A stretch of DNA of 64,000 nucleotides, from positions 620,001-684,000 of the forward strand of contig NZ_JARVCO010000012.1 of NCBI RefSeq assembly GCF_034531395.1, given 5' to 3'. Positions 26,085 through 33,885 of the stretch are shown one piece after another. Every line of letters starts with the position of its first letter. The first letter of the stretch is position 1. The position numbers and the translations under genes are program-made. The notes beneath the pieces were generated by a model that ran no database searches, was not told where the DNA came from, and saw only the letters and a program-made list of their open reading frames with translations. This stretch comes from Pontiella agarivorans. GTDB lineage: Bacteria; Verrucomicrobiota; Kiritimatiellia; Kiritimatiellales; Pontiellaceae.

Positions 26085-27596
26085 ATGAAAAATTTTATGA
26101 AGGTTGTTTGGGTGCTCGTTGCGGTTTCGCAAACGATTGTTGCTCAGAAGTTTTATTCTGCGGAACAGAAACAGTGGGCTCTGGCGGTTTCAGCTATACT
26201 TACAGAACGAAACCAGGAAGATTTATTTGCCTTAACCGGCGCGCCTCAAATTCAGCTTGCCGTTGATGCGAAAAAAGAAACACTGGTGACGTGGTGGAGT
26301 GTGGATTCCCGCAAAGAGCTTCTGGAAGTGATGCGATGGGCACGCGATGAAGGTCATCGGGCAGTCTATGAACGCATCCACAAGAATCTGGATAAAGCCG
26401 GGTGGTGGCCGGGTTTTCAGTATAAAATTCGGAATGCAATGGATCCGCAGTATCAATACCGATGTAATTTTGTTATGGAGCATAAAGATGACCTTAAGGC
26501 GGAGCAGCTGGTGGCTTGGGATATTGGCAGGGTGGTTTCTCTGGCTCGTTGGGGGGTGTTGTGTGGGTACTTACAGGAAGAGGAGGCCTGGAATTGGATT
26601 ATGGAGGCTGCCCAGCAATTACAACAACGGTACAGCTCATGGGAGGAATTCGCGACGAATTATCTGTTGGGGCGGGAATTTTCGACGCGGTACCGTTCGA
26701 CTGATGCGGTTCATTTGTATCACAAGGCGGCTTTCTGGAACCTGAACAATGTGTACAGTCCCTGGAAATGTATGGAATGGGACCTGGATCTGTCGGGAAG
26801 CAATGTCAAACCCGAGTCTGCAGAATTGCCGAATGTCTCGGATTATTATTTAGCTCTTGAATATGATTGGGATGATTCTGCAGACAAGGCCGTCGGCCTT
26901 TTAAAAAAAGTGGCCGGCAAAGGTGAATCCCTGTATCGAGGGTTGGCGTACCGTCGAATGGGACATGTCTATGAATATGGGCGAAGCGGAATTTCCAAGA
27001 ATTGGAAAAAGGCGCTCGAATATTATGAGCAAGGGGCGGAATTCAGTGAGGGCAACTGCCTTTTTAAGCTTGGCTATGCCCATTATACGGGAAAAGGCAG
27101 GCCAAAGGATTTTTTGAAGGCGATGGATTATTGGCGGGCAGCAGCTGATGCCGGGAATGTGGATGGGTTGACCCATCTCGGTATTCTTTACAGCGATGGT
27201 AAAGGGGTGGAGAAAGATGTTGAAAAAGCGGCTGCCTATTATCGTGAAGCGACCATGTGGGGTGCAACTTCTTCTGAAAATAATCATGCATGGATGATGT
27301 ATGAAAATCCGGAAATCTGGGAACCCGATATTGCCATTCGCATGGCTTATAACGGAGTCCAAAAATGGGAATGCAATCCTCACTACCATACGCTGGTGAA
27401 AGTATTGATGAAGGCAGAGCGGTGGGACGAGGCTGGGCGTGCGCTCAATCAGTGGCAGCGGTTCGATATGCGGAATAGGGAGATCTATGATCCCGTTGCG
27501 GTCCCGGAAAAATTCAAGAAACTGCGTAAACAGATTCGGGATGAACGGGTGGAGTCACATCGCCGGTTTGTATCCTCCGGCACCGCGGCGGACTGA
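26085..27596 (+). CDS. Exported protein with DUF1266-like and Sel1-repeat domains
   Basis: A 503-residue protein with a signal peptide (about residues 1-20, ending VAQ). Residues about 70-205 look like DUF1266: AWDIGRVVSLARWGVLCGYL, EEEAWNWIMEAAQQLQQRY and SSWEEFATNYLLGREF. Residues about 270-420 hold Sel1-type repeats (for example GLAYRRMGHVYEYGR, CLFKLGYAHYTGKGR, GLTHLGILYSDGKGV). Sel1 repeats mediate protein-protein contacts; the role of DUF1266 is unknown. One Sel1 repeat (ISKNWKKALEYYEQ) is encoded by a palindrome copy (26992-27008). The gene is isolated. Confidence 0.8.
   Translation: MKNFMKVVWVLVAVSQTIVAQKFYSAEQKQWALAVSAILTERNQEDLFALTGAPQIQLAVDAKKETLVTWWSVDSRKELLEVMRWARDEGHRAVYERIHKNLDKAGWWPGFQYKIRNAMDPQYQYRCNFVMEHKDDLKAEQLVAWDIGRVVSLARWGVLCGYLQEEEAWNWIMEAAQQLQQRYSSWEEFATNYLLGREFSTRYRSTDAVHLYHKAAFWNLNNVYSPWKCMEWDLDLSGSNVKPESAELPNVSDYYLALEYDWDDSADKAVGLLKKVAGKGESLYRGLAYRRMGHVYEYGRSGISKNWKKALEYYEQGAEFSEGNCLFKLGYAHYTGKGRPKDFLKAMDYWRAAADAGNVDGLTHLGILYSDGKGVEKDVEKAAAYYREATMWGATSSENNHAWMMYENPEIWEPDIAIRMAYNGVQKWECNPHYHTLVKVLMKAERWDEAGRALNQWQRFDMRNREIYDPVAVPEKFKKLRKQIRDERVESHRRFVSSGTAAD
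26992..27008. repeat. Dispersed palindrome copy inside the Sel1 gene
   Basis: TTTCCAA-GAA-TTGGAAA, perfect 7-bp arms. Read as I-S-K-N-W-K-K. Confidence 0.7.
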
Positions 27597-27604
27597 AAAA
27601 TGTC

Positions 27605-27683
27605 GATCACGCTCGAAGTTCTCGTGATCAATTCGTTGAATTAACCGAGAAAGAACGCTAAGCGCCGAAAGGCGGTATTTTTT
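27605..27683 (+). terminator. Hairpins after the Sel1 gene, probable weak terminator
   Basis: GATCACG (27605-27611) pairs with CGTGATC (27623-27629). Further on, CGCC-GAAA-GGCG (27663-27674) is a GNRA-capped stem followed by GTATTTTTT. Either could end the transcript. The second has the T-run but only a short stem. Confidence 0.45.
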
Positions 27684-27715
27684 GCGCTCTATCGGGTTTT
27701 TGCAGTTAAAAAGTT

Positions 27716-28207
27716 TTATCGGTCGGAACCGGTTTTGGCGATTTCGGTCATGAGGCGTGCGCCGTCGAGGCAGGCGACGTAGGGCTTGAGATCTTCGGCA
27801 TTTTCGATGACGTAGTCGGTCAGCTGTTTTTTGACCACACTCTGAAGTTCCTCGGGGTTCCAGGGTTTGGAAATATAGTGGTGCAATTGGGCTTCATTCA
27901 CAGCCCGGACAGTATCTTCGAGGCCGGCCTGGCCCGTGATGAGAATTTTGCGAGAATCCTGATATTCGTCATTGTTCTCAAGAGAAACGAGAAAATCCAC
28001 GCCGCTTTCGCCGGGCATCATGTGGTCGCACAAGGCAAGGCCGAGCTCAAGGCCTTCTTCTTCGAGTTCGGTAAGGACGTCGCGGGCGTCGTTGACATCT
28101 TCGGCGGCCTCGATGCGGAAGGCGCCGGCAAACGGTTTGAGGTCGCGGATGACGGCTTCGCGGACTTCGGCTTCATCTTCTACACACAGTATGGCAATTT
28201 TTTTCAT
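27716..28207 (-). CDS. Stand-alone response regulator (CheY-like receiver)
   Basis: A 163-residue receiver domain without a DNA-binding output. Acidic pocket VEDE near residue 10, phospho-acceptor Asp in ALCDHMMPGESG near 61, ITGQAG (Thr) near 91, and HHYISKPWNPEE with the conserved Lys. The KPW motif resembles receivers linked to HD-GYP or adaptor outputs. About 35 C-terminal residues follow the receiver. The ATG overlaps the end of the histidine kinase gene, so the two form a pair; the receiver probably takes phosphate from that kinase and acts through protein contacts. Confidence 0.92.
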   Translation of the reverse strand: MKKIAILCVEDEAEVREAVIRDLKPFAGAFRIEAAEDVNDARDVLTELEEEGLELGLALCDHMMPGESGVDFLVSLENNDEYQDSRKILITGQAGLEDTVRAVNEAQLHHYISKPWNPEELQSVVKKQLTDYVIENAEDLKPYVACLDGARLMTEIAKTGSDR

Positions 28208-29697
28208 GATGGGTTCTCCTGACTTGATAGTAATACAGATTCCGCCGCACCTTCAACGGGAAGGGTGATGGAAAATTCTGTGTGTCCGGGTTCCGATGTT
28301 ACGTCGATGCGGCCCCCGTGCCGGGTAATGATATTTTTAGTGATGGAAAGGCCCAGTCCCAGTCCGAAGTCGACGCGGCCTTTGCGGGTGGTGAAACGGA
28401 GCTCAAAAATTTTATCAATATTTTCCGGCGAAATTCCCGGACCGTTGTCGATGATGCCGATGGTGACGGTGTCGGTGTCGCACCGGGTCCGGATCATCAG
28501 CCGGCCTTTATTGCCCATGGCATCGAGGGCGTTTCCGATGATATTGGTCCAGACCTGATTCAGTTCGCCGGCGTTGGCAATGATGTCCGGAAGGGTTCCG
28601 TACTCTTTTTCAACAGTCACGTTGCGCAGCCGGTTGGAGAAGAGCAGGAGCGTATCGTCGATCCCTTTGTGGACGGAGATGTATTCATTTTCGGGGTGGT
28701 CGGCGTGGATGTAGGAACGCAGACTCTGCACGATGCCGGAGATGCGCCCGGCGCAGCTGCTGATGTTGCGCAGTGCGGAGCCGATCTGGTGGTAGAGTTC
28801 GAGCTGCTCCAGCTGTTCGGTCGGTGAGCCGGAAATATCGTTGCTCAGCAACTCATATTCCGCGGCACTGTGAATGCCGATTTTCACCAGACGGTCGGCG
28901 AGCTCGGCATCGTTGATTTCGGCAGTGAGTTTTTTGCGTTCTGCCCGCTGCTGGCGGGTGGATACGGATTCCGAGTGGAACGAGCGGTCGAGGATTTGCT
29001 GCATGCTGCGGCCGTTGGCAATCTGATTTGAGAGGGCGAGCAGGTCGTTGTGCACAAAGTCGGAGGCGCGAATGATGGCTGCGACGGGATTGTTGAGCTC
29101 GTGGGCGACGCCGGCGGAGAGTTGACCGAGAGTAGCCATTTTTTCCGATTCCACCAGCATGGCCTGGGCTTTCTGAAGTTCGTCCAGCGTTTGGACCACC
29201 TGTTCGTGTTCGGCGGCGATATCTTTGTTGAGTTTGAGCACTTCTTCCTGAAGGGCAATCAGCCGTTTGTGCCGCCGGCCCATGGACTGAAGCAGTACGG
29301 AAATCAGCAGATTACGCAGAATATCGCTGTTCTGCAGGGCTTCGTCGAGCTGCCGGTTGGTGATCCGCAACAGTTTGAGCGGGGTCTGGGCACAGCAGGA
29401 AAAAACCGCGCGTGAATTCCGGGCCAGAGCAATCAGGCCGAGAATGCGCCCGGCGGTCTGCTTGTGAAAGATGATCTTTTCGCCATTAACTTTACGGTAG
29501 AGTTCCACCTGTCCGTCGAGCAGGATCCATATGCCGTTGAGCTGCTGATTCTCTTCAAACAGGGTGACGCCCGGTTCGATGCTGAGCCGGGGCGGGGAAT
29601 TGAGCTGGTAGTCGAGCTCGGAAATGAGGCCGTCCTCAATCTCTTCATTGGGGAGATTGAGCAATCCTATTTGAAGGGGGTTGAAGGGCTCACTCAT
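28204..29697 (-). CDS. Histidine kinase with cyclic-nucleotide-binding-like sensor domain
   Basis: A 497-residue kinase with no membrane helix. Residues about 25-140 resemble a cNMP-binding/CRP-type sensor (RLSIEPGVTLFEENQQLNGI, then ILLDGQVELYR). A coiled linker with KLNKDIAAEHEQ follows. The H box is LGQLSAGVAHELNNPVAAI (His near residue 201). The catalytic domain has NIIGNALDAMG (N box), IIDNGPGISPENIDKIFE (G1) and GLGLGLSITKNIITRHGG (G2). The start overlaps the SLC13 gene's stop by four bases and its stop overlaps the response regulator. A cytoplasmic sensor tied to transport by the adjacent carrier is likely. Confidence 0.9.
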   Translation of the reverse strand: MSEPFNPLQIGLLNLPNEEIEDGLISELDYQLNSPPRLSIEPGVTLFEENQQLNGIWILLDGQVELYRKVNGEKIIFHKQTAGRILGLIALARNSRAVFSCCAQTPLKLLRITNRQLDEALQNSDILRNLLISVLLQSMGRRHKRLIALQEEVLKLNKDIAAEHEQVVQTLDELQKAQAMLVESEKMATLGQLSAGVAHELNNPVAAIIRASDFVHNDLLALSNQIANGRSMQQILDRSFHSESVSTRQQRAERKKLTAEINDAELADRLVKIGIHSAAEYELLSNDISGSPTEQLEQLELYHQIGSALRNISSCAGRISGIVQSLRSYIHADHPENEYISVHKGIDDTLLLFSNRLRNVTVEKEYGTLPDIIANAGELNQVWTNIIGNALDAMGNKGRLMIRTRCDTDTVTIGIIDNGPGISPENIDKIFELRFTTRKGRVDFGLGLGLSITKNIITRHGGRIDVTSEPGHTEFSITLPVEGAAESVLLSSQENPS

Positions 29698-31106
29698 TCA
29701 GGCATAATTCCAAGCAGATTCCAGAGTTTGGAAGCAAATCCGGCATAAAGGATCGTGCCGAGAATACCGAACATAATGCCCGTGATGGCCATATCTTTGG
29801 TTTTTATGGCACCGGTGGAGTAGGCAATCGCATTCGGTGGAGTGGAGATCGGCAGGGCCATGGCCAGTGATGAGCCGATGGCAATGAACACGGCGGAGGC
29901 GACCGGGCTGATGGCGACGCCGGGGGCGGTGGCCAGACTCATGCCGATCGGGACCAGCAGGTTGGCGGTGGCGGAATGGGAAATGACAGAGCCCATGAGC
30001 AGGGCGGCGATGAACATGCCGCCTGCGATGAAGGCCGGCGACATTTCCGCCCAGTTGATCAGTCCGATAAGCCACTGATCCAGCCCGCTTTTGCCTACGC
30101 CGCTGCCCATGGCGATGCCGCCGGCGACAAGCCAGAGTACGCTCCATTGCATCGAGTGGAATTCTTTCTGGTTGATCACGCCGGTGGCGAGCAGTACGAC
30201 CACCGGCATGAAGCCGACGATGGTTGAGGGGATGCCATGCAGCTTTTCTGTGAACCAGAGCAGAATGGTGGCGGCGGCGACAATGTAGAACAGAATGGCT
30301 TTCGGGGTGGTCTCAAATTTGGAATCGATGTCGATTTCGATTTTGGAATCGTTTTGGGAGTAGAATTTCGCAAGGACAAACCAGGCGAAAAACAGCACGA
30401 TGAGCATGAACGGGATAACCATGATCATCCAATTGACGAAGCTGATGTTGACGCCTTCTTTAGCCAGTGCTCCCAGCGCAATAGCGTTGGGGGGCGTGCC
30501 GACGGGGGTGCCCATGCCGCCGATGTTGGCCGCAACGGGAATGGCGAGGACGAGACCGATTTTCGTGCGGTCACCTTCCGGCAGTTTGGCGATGAGCGGC
30601 AGGACCACGGCGATCATGGTGGCAGTGGTGGCGGTGTTGCTCATGAACATCGAGAAAATGGCGGTGATAAGCATCAGGCCGAGAATCACGCGGGAGGGCA
30701 TGGTGCCGAAGGGTTTAATCAAAACGCGGACAAGGTTCGTGTCGAGATTGAATTTGGCTGCGCCGTCGGCGAGGAAAAATCCGCCGAGGAAGAGCATAAG
30801 GACCGGGCTGGCGAGTGCGCCGTAGAAGCCTTTATAAGACGGGGCATCGAATCCGGCCGGTAATGGAAGCATGGCTTTGTCGGAAATAAACAGGATTTCC
30901 AGAATAATAATCAGAGCCGCCGTGGCGTGGAGCGGGATTGCTTCTGAAATCCAGAGGGCAATCGCCATCAGAAAGATGGAGAGGACCCGGTGGCCGGCAA
31001 CGGAAAGACCGTCGAACTGAACCACAAATGGAATGATGAATGCGATAACCGCAACGATGAGACCGATGATTCTGGTCTTGTTAAGCCCCTTAGCGTTCTC
31101 TGTCAT
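29694..31106 (-). CDS. SLC13/DASS-family sodium:dicarboxylate (or sulfate) symporter
   Basis: A 470-residue membrane transporter of the divalent-anion:Na+ symporter family. Two Ser-Asn-Thr-type substrate motifs are present (MSNTATTATMIAVVLPL near residue 155 and ISHSATANLLVPIG near 385), with the paired helical hairpin loops GGMGTPVGTPPNAIALG and STPPNAIAYSTG. Substrates in this family are C4-dicarboxylates, citrate, sulfate or phosphate; the exact one cannot be read. It is first in an operon with a histidine kinase and response regulator. A perfect palindrome 28 bases upstream may be its operator. The last codons carry a decayed copy of the dispersed repeat (29719-29733). Confidence 0.9.
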   Translation of the reverse strand: MTENAKGLNKTRIIGLIVAVIAFIIPFVVQFDGLSVAGHRVLSIFLMAIALWISEAIPLHATAALIIILEILFISDKAMLPLPAGFDAPSYKGFYGALASPVLMLFLGGFFLADGAAKFNLDTNLVRVLIKPFGTMPSRVILGLMLITAIFSMFMSNTATTATMIAVVLPLIAKLPEGDRTKIGLVLAIPVAANIGGMGTPVGTPPNAIALGALAKEGVNISFVNWMIMVIPFMLIVLFFAWFVLAKFYSQNDSKIEIDIDSKFETTPKAILFYIVAAATILLWFTEKLHGIPSTIVGFMPVVVLLATGVINQKEFHSMQWSVLWLVAGGIAMGSGVGKSGLDQWLIGLINWAEMSPAFIAGGMFIAALLMGSVISHSATANLLVPIGMSLATAPGVAISPVASAVFIAIGSSLAMALPISTPPNAIAYSTGAIKTKDMAITGIMFGILGTILYAGFASKLWNLLGIMPE

Positions 31107-31133
31107 ATTCTATAACCCCCTGAAAAGTAAACC

Positions 31134-31148
31134 TGTGCATTATGCACA
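31134..31148. promoter_or_regulatory. Operator-like palindrome upstream of the SLC13 operon
   Basis: TGTGCAT-T-ATGCACA has perfect 7-bp arms and lies 28 bases before the transporter start. It differs from the dispersed TTCCA..TGGAA family and appears once. It probably binds a dimeric regulator. Confidence 0.55.
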
Positions 31149-31302
31149 AAGAAAATTTACAGGCAATGGTAAACAAAAATATTGGGTATGGATTTATCGA
31201 TAAAGGATTCGCATAATCCTGTTCCGGCAAAATACGGGGTGGACAAGGCCGGGGCAGTTTGTAAACGTGTACTCATCTATTTTGTAATCGGGAGAGATGT
31301 GT

Positions 31303-32106
31303 ATGCCGGCAAAACGTAAGTATAATGTTAAGGGAACCAACGACTTTATCGTGCTTGCCGCGATTTTCTTTTTTCTCTGCCTCTGGGCAATCAAAGATGC
31401 GTGGTTTCCTTCAGAAAAAGTCCTTAGAAAACACCCTCGTGAAATGATGGCCACGTTCGAAGAGGACGGCACGGTTGAGGATGTATTGGTGGAAGTCGGC
31501 GATTCCGTGGCCGAAGATCAGGTGATTGCCCGATTGCGCAGCGACCGCATTGCCGCAGAGTATGAAAAGGCCAAAATCGATTTTACCGAGAAACGGAAAA
31601 AACATCAGATGATGGAGCTTGCCCGTAAAAATGCGGAGAAAAACGGGGTGTCGGAGCAGGGCTATGCCGATATTCTCAAAAGCGAAGAACAGGCCAGGGT
31701 TGCGCGTGAGGAAGCTCATGCAACAGTGAATGCATTGAAGGAAAAGATCGATTCCTCTGTGTTGCTTTCGCCCACCAAGGGCAAGGTGATGGAGATTCGG
31801 GTGGGGACTCATACGATGGTGGACAGTGTTCCTGCTGAATTTGGCGGTACTGTTGCTGTGGATAAAGAGGCTCGTAAAATCACCGTTTCCGGGGCGAACG
31901 GTCAGCTGCAGGAATGGGTTGCGGCGGATGCCCAGGTCCTCAAAGTTCATGACGGTGATACGGTGGAGCAGGGCGATGTGCTGGCCGCCGACCCGGCCAT
32001 TCTGATTAATCCGAAAGACCATTTTTATCTGTTCAATAAGAGTCTCGCAATTTTCAGTTTTTTTGCGTTCTGGACGTTTCTGGCTATTCATATTCTGGGA
32101 CGGTGA
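31303..32106 (+). CDS. Membrane-anchored biotinyl/lipoyl-type (HlyD-like) protein
   Basis: A 267-residue protein with one hydrophobic segment near the N-terminus (FIVLAAIFFFLCLWAI) and another at the C-terminus (LAIFSFFAFWTFLAIHILG). Between them are two half barrel-sandwich (biotinyl/lipoyl) segments (GTVEDVLVEVGDSVAEDQVI and AQVLKVHDGDTVEQGDVLA) separated by a helical stretch (about residues 75-155). This is the arrangement of membrane-fusion (HlyD) adaptors, but the protein is short, ends in a helix and has no transporter gene next to it. GGGAGA precedes the ATG at 31303; the ATG at 31297 is also possible. A palindrome copy begins at the base after the stop codon. Confidence 0.65.
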   Translation: MPAKRKYNVKGTNDFIVLAAIFFFLCLWAIKDAWFPSEKVLRKHPREMMATFEEDGTVEDVLVEVGDSVAEDQVIARLRSDRIAAEYEKAKIDFTEKRKKHQMMELARKNAEKNGVSEQGYADILKSEEQARVAREEAHATVNALKEKIDSSVLLSPTKGKVMEIRVGTHTMVDSVPAEFGGTVAVDKEARKITVSGANGQLQEWVAADAQVLKVHDGDTVEQGDVLAADPAILINPKDHFYLFNKSLAIFSFFAFWTFLAIHILGR

Positions 32107-32123
32107 TTTCCAGCTCCTGGAAA
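32107..32123. repeat. Dispersed palindrome copy, intergenic, directly after a stop codon
   Basis: TTTCCAG-CTC-CTGGAAA, perfect 7-bp arms, starting at the first base after the TGA of the HlyD-like gene. No T-run follows, so it is not itself a typical terminator. Confidence 0.75.
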
Positions 32124-32157
32124 ACCACCCTAATTCACTAAATATCACCGGATTAGC

Positions 32158-32185
32158 TTGACCGCGAAATGCGGCGGATTATTAT
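32158..32185 (+). promoter_or_regulatory. Probable promoter of the HU gene
   Basis: TTGACC (32158-32163), 16 bases, TATTAT (32180-32185), about 70 bases before the HU start. Confidence 0.5.
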
Positions 32186-32256
32186 CCGTGGTTCATTTTT
32201 GCGAAAACATTCATTCTTTTTATTGAAACGTCTATAAATCAAGGAGATACATCAAA

Positions 32257-32538
32257 ATGACGAAACGTGATTTGGTAATGCGCATCGCCGACGAAACCGG
32301 CCTGATTCAACAGGATGTTTATGCGGTGATTCAGAAGAGCCTCGACTACATTGTTGAGGCCCTCGAAAACGACGATACCGTTGAGTTTCGTAATTTCGGT
32401 GTGTTCGAAGTCCGTGAACGCAAGCAGCGCATTGGTCGTAATCCGAATAAGCCGGAAAATGTGGTCACCATTCCGGCCCGGAAAGTGGTTAAATTCAAGC
32501 CGGGCAAGATTATGCGCGAACGGATCACCGGGGAGTAA
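32257..32538 (+). CDS. HU/IHF-family DNA-binding protein
   Basis: A 93-residue nucleoid protein that bends and compacts DNA. The sequence runs from KRDLVMRIADETGL through the conserved VEFRNFGVFEVRERKQRIGRN arm with its RNP tip (GRNPNKPENVVTIPAR) to VKFKPGKIMRERI. AAGGAG is upstream. The gene is monocistronic or leads into hisS. It is a general candidate for a protein that could interact with the many palindromes in this genome, but nothing links them directly. Confidence 0.95.
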   Translation: MTKRDLVMRIADETGLIQQDVYAVIQKSLDYIVEALENDDTVEFRNFGVFEVRERKQRIGRNPNKPENVVTIPARKVVKFKPGKIMRERITGE

Positions 32539-32632
32539 TCATTTAATTACCGATTTCCAGCATGCCGATTGCCGATTCAATTGAGAAGCGTCGCAGCCCG
32601 GAAATCGGAAATCAACACGTGGAAATCAACCA

Positions 32633-33874
32633 ATGGCAAATAACGAGTTCCAGCCGCTTCAGGGCATGTCCGACATTCCGGCGCCGGAGATTTATCTCTG
32701 GCGCATGATGGAGGAACGGGCGCGCAACGTTTTCACCAGCTACGGCTACGACGAGTTGCGCACCCCGGTGCTTGAAAAAATCACCGTCTTTCAGCGTTCG
32801 CTCGGCGAAACCACTGACGTGGTAAAAAAGGAGATGTACTCCTTCAAGCCGAGTAAACACGAACTGGCGATGCGCCCGGAAGGTACGGCGGGAACCATGC
32901 GTCATTTGGCCGGACGCGGTGAAGAGGGGCTGAATGCGCGTGTTTTTTACATTGCCCCGATGTTCCGCTACGAGCGTCCGCAGGCCGGTCGCAAGCGGCA
33001 GTTTCATCAGGTTGGTGTTGAAGCCACCGGTGAACCGAATCCGCTGGCCGATGCGGAAGCCATTGCCTTGCAGAAAAGCCTGCTTGATGCCTGGGGGCTG
33101 ACCGGCTCCACCATCAAGGTGAGCACCCGCGGTGAGCCGGATGATCGGCCGAAAGTGGCGGAAGGGTTGCGTGAGGCGCTTCGTCCGTATGAGCAGGAGC
33201 TTTGTGAAGACTGTCAGCGCCGGATCGATGAAAATGTGCTGCGCGTCATCGATTGTAAAAACGAGAGCTGCCAGAAAATCGTCGATCAGATTCCTTCTCC
33301 GATTGAATTTATGAGCGAGGCTTCGCGCGGCTATCTCGATCAGGTCATTCAGGCTTTGGACGCGATGGGTGTGGAAGTGACTGTTGATCCGAAGCTCATT
33401 CGCGGGCTCGATTATTATGTGCACACCGTCTGGGAAATCAGCCATTCTGCTCTCGGTGCACAGGATGCGCTGGCCGGCGGCGGTCGTTATCTGATTGATC
33501 TCGGTAAAAAAAGGATTCCGGGCGTTGGTTTTGCGGTTGGTTTTGAGCGTGCCATCATGGCGCTGGAAGCCTGTGGGATTTCCGGCGAACAGTTTGCACC
33601 GGAAGGCGGTATCTGGCTGGTATCGCTCGGTGAAAAAGCTCTGATGGAAAACATGAAGCTGGCGGCTGAACTGCGTGCCAAAGGTATTCGCTGCGGTATG
33701 GAGCTTGCAGCGAAAAGTATGAAGGCGCAGATGCGCAAAGCCGGCCGGTCCGGCGCGGCGAAGGTGGTTATCCGCGGCGACGATGAAATTACCAACCAGA
33801 CTTTAATTATTAAAGATATGGAGCAGGGGACGCAGGAAGATGCGCCGCTTGCGGAGTTGTTCGATAGAATTTAA
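32633..33874 (+). CDS. hisS: Histidyl-tRNA synthetase
   Basis: Charges tRNA-His. The 413-residue class II synthetase has motif 1 around FTSYGYDELRTPVLE, motif 2 in MFRYERPQAGRKRQFHQVGV, the histidine-specific RGLDYYVHTVWEI with GGGRYLIDL, and motif 3 GVGFAVGFERAIMAL. A C-terminal anticodon-binding domain follows from about residue 325 (LAAELRAKGIRCGMEL). The stop overlaps the first possible aspS start, so hisS-aspS form an operon, as in many bacteria. The 90-base gap before it contains a hairpin-capable CCGATTTCC/GGAAATCGG pair (about 32549-32607). Confidence 0.97.
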   Translation: MANNEFQPLQGMSDIPAPEIYLWRMMEERARNVFTSYGYDELRTPVLEKITVFQRSLGETTDVVKKEMYSFKPSKHELAMRPEGTAGTMRHLAGRGEEGLNARVFYIAPMFRYERPQAGRKRQFHQVGVEATGEPNPLADAEAIALQKSLLDAWGLTGSTIKVSTRGEPDDRPKVAEGLREALRPYEQELCEDCQRRIDENVLRVIDCKNESCQKIVDQIPSPIEFMSEASRGYLDQVIQALDAMGVEVTVDPKLIRGLDYYVHTVWEISHSALGAQDALAGGGRYLIDLGKKRIPGVGFAVGFERAIMALEACGISGEQFAPEGGIWLVSLGEKALMENMKLAAELRAKGIRCGMELAAKSMKAQMRKAGRSGAAKVVIRGDDEITNQTLIIKDMEQGTQEDAPLAELFDRI

Positions 33875-33885
33875 TGGAGAAAACA

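Noticed and set aside
27858-27873. TTCCAGGGTTTGGAAA in the response-regulator gene as another repeat copy
   Set aside because: It encodes the conserved ISKPWNPEE of the receiver domain, so protein constraint explains it adequately.
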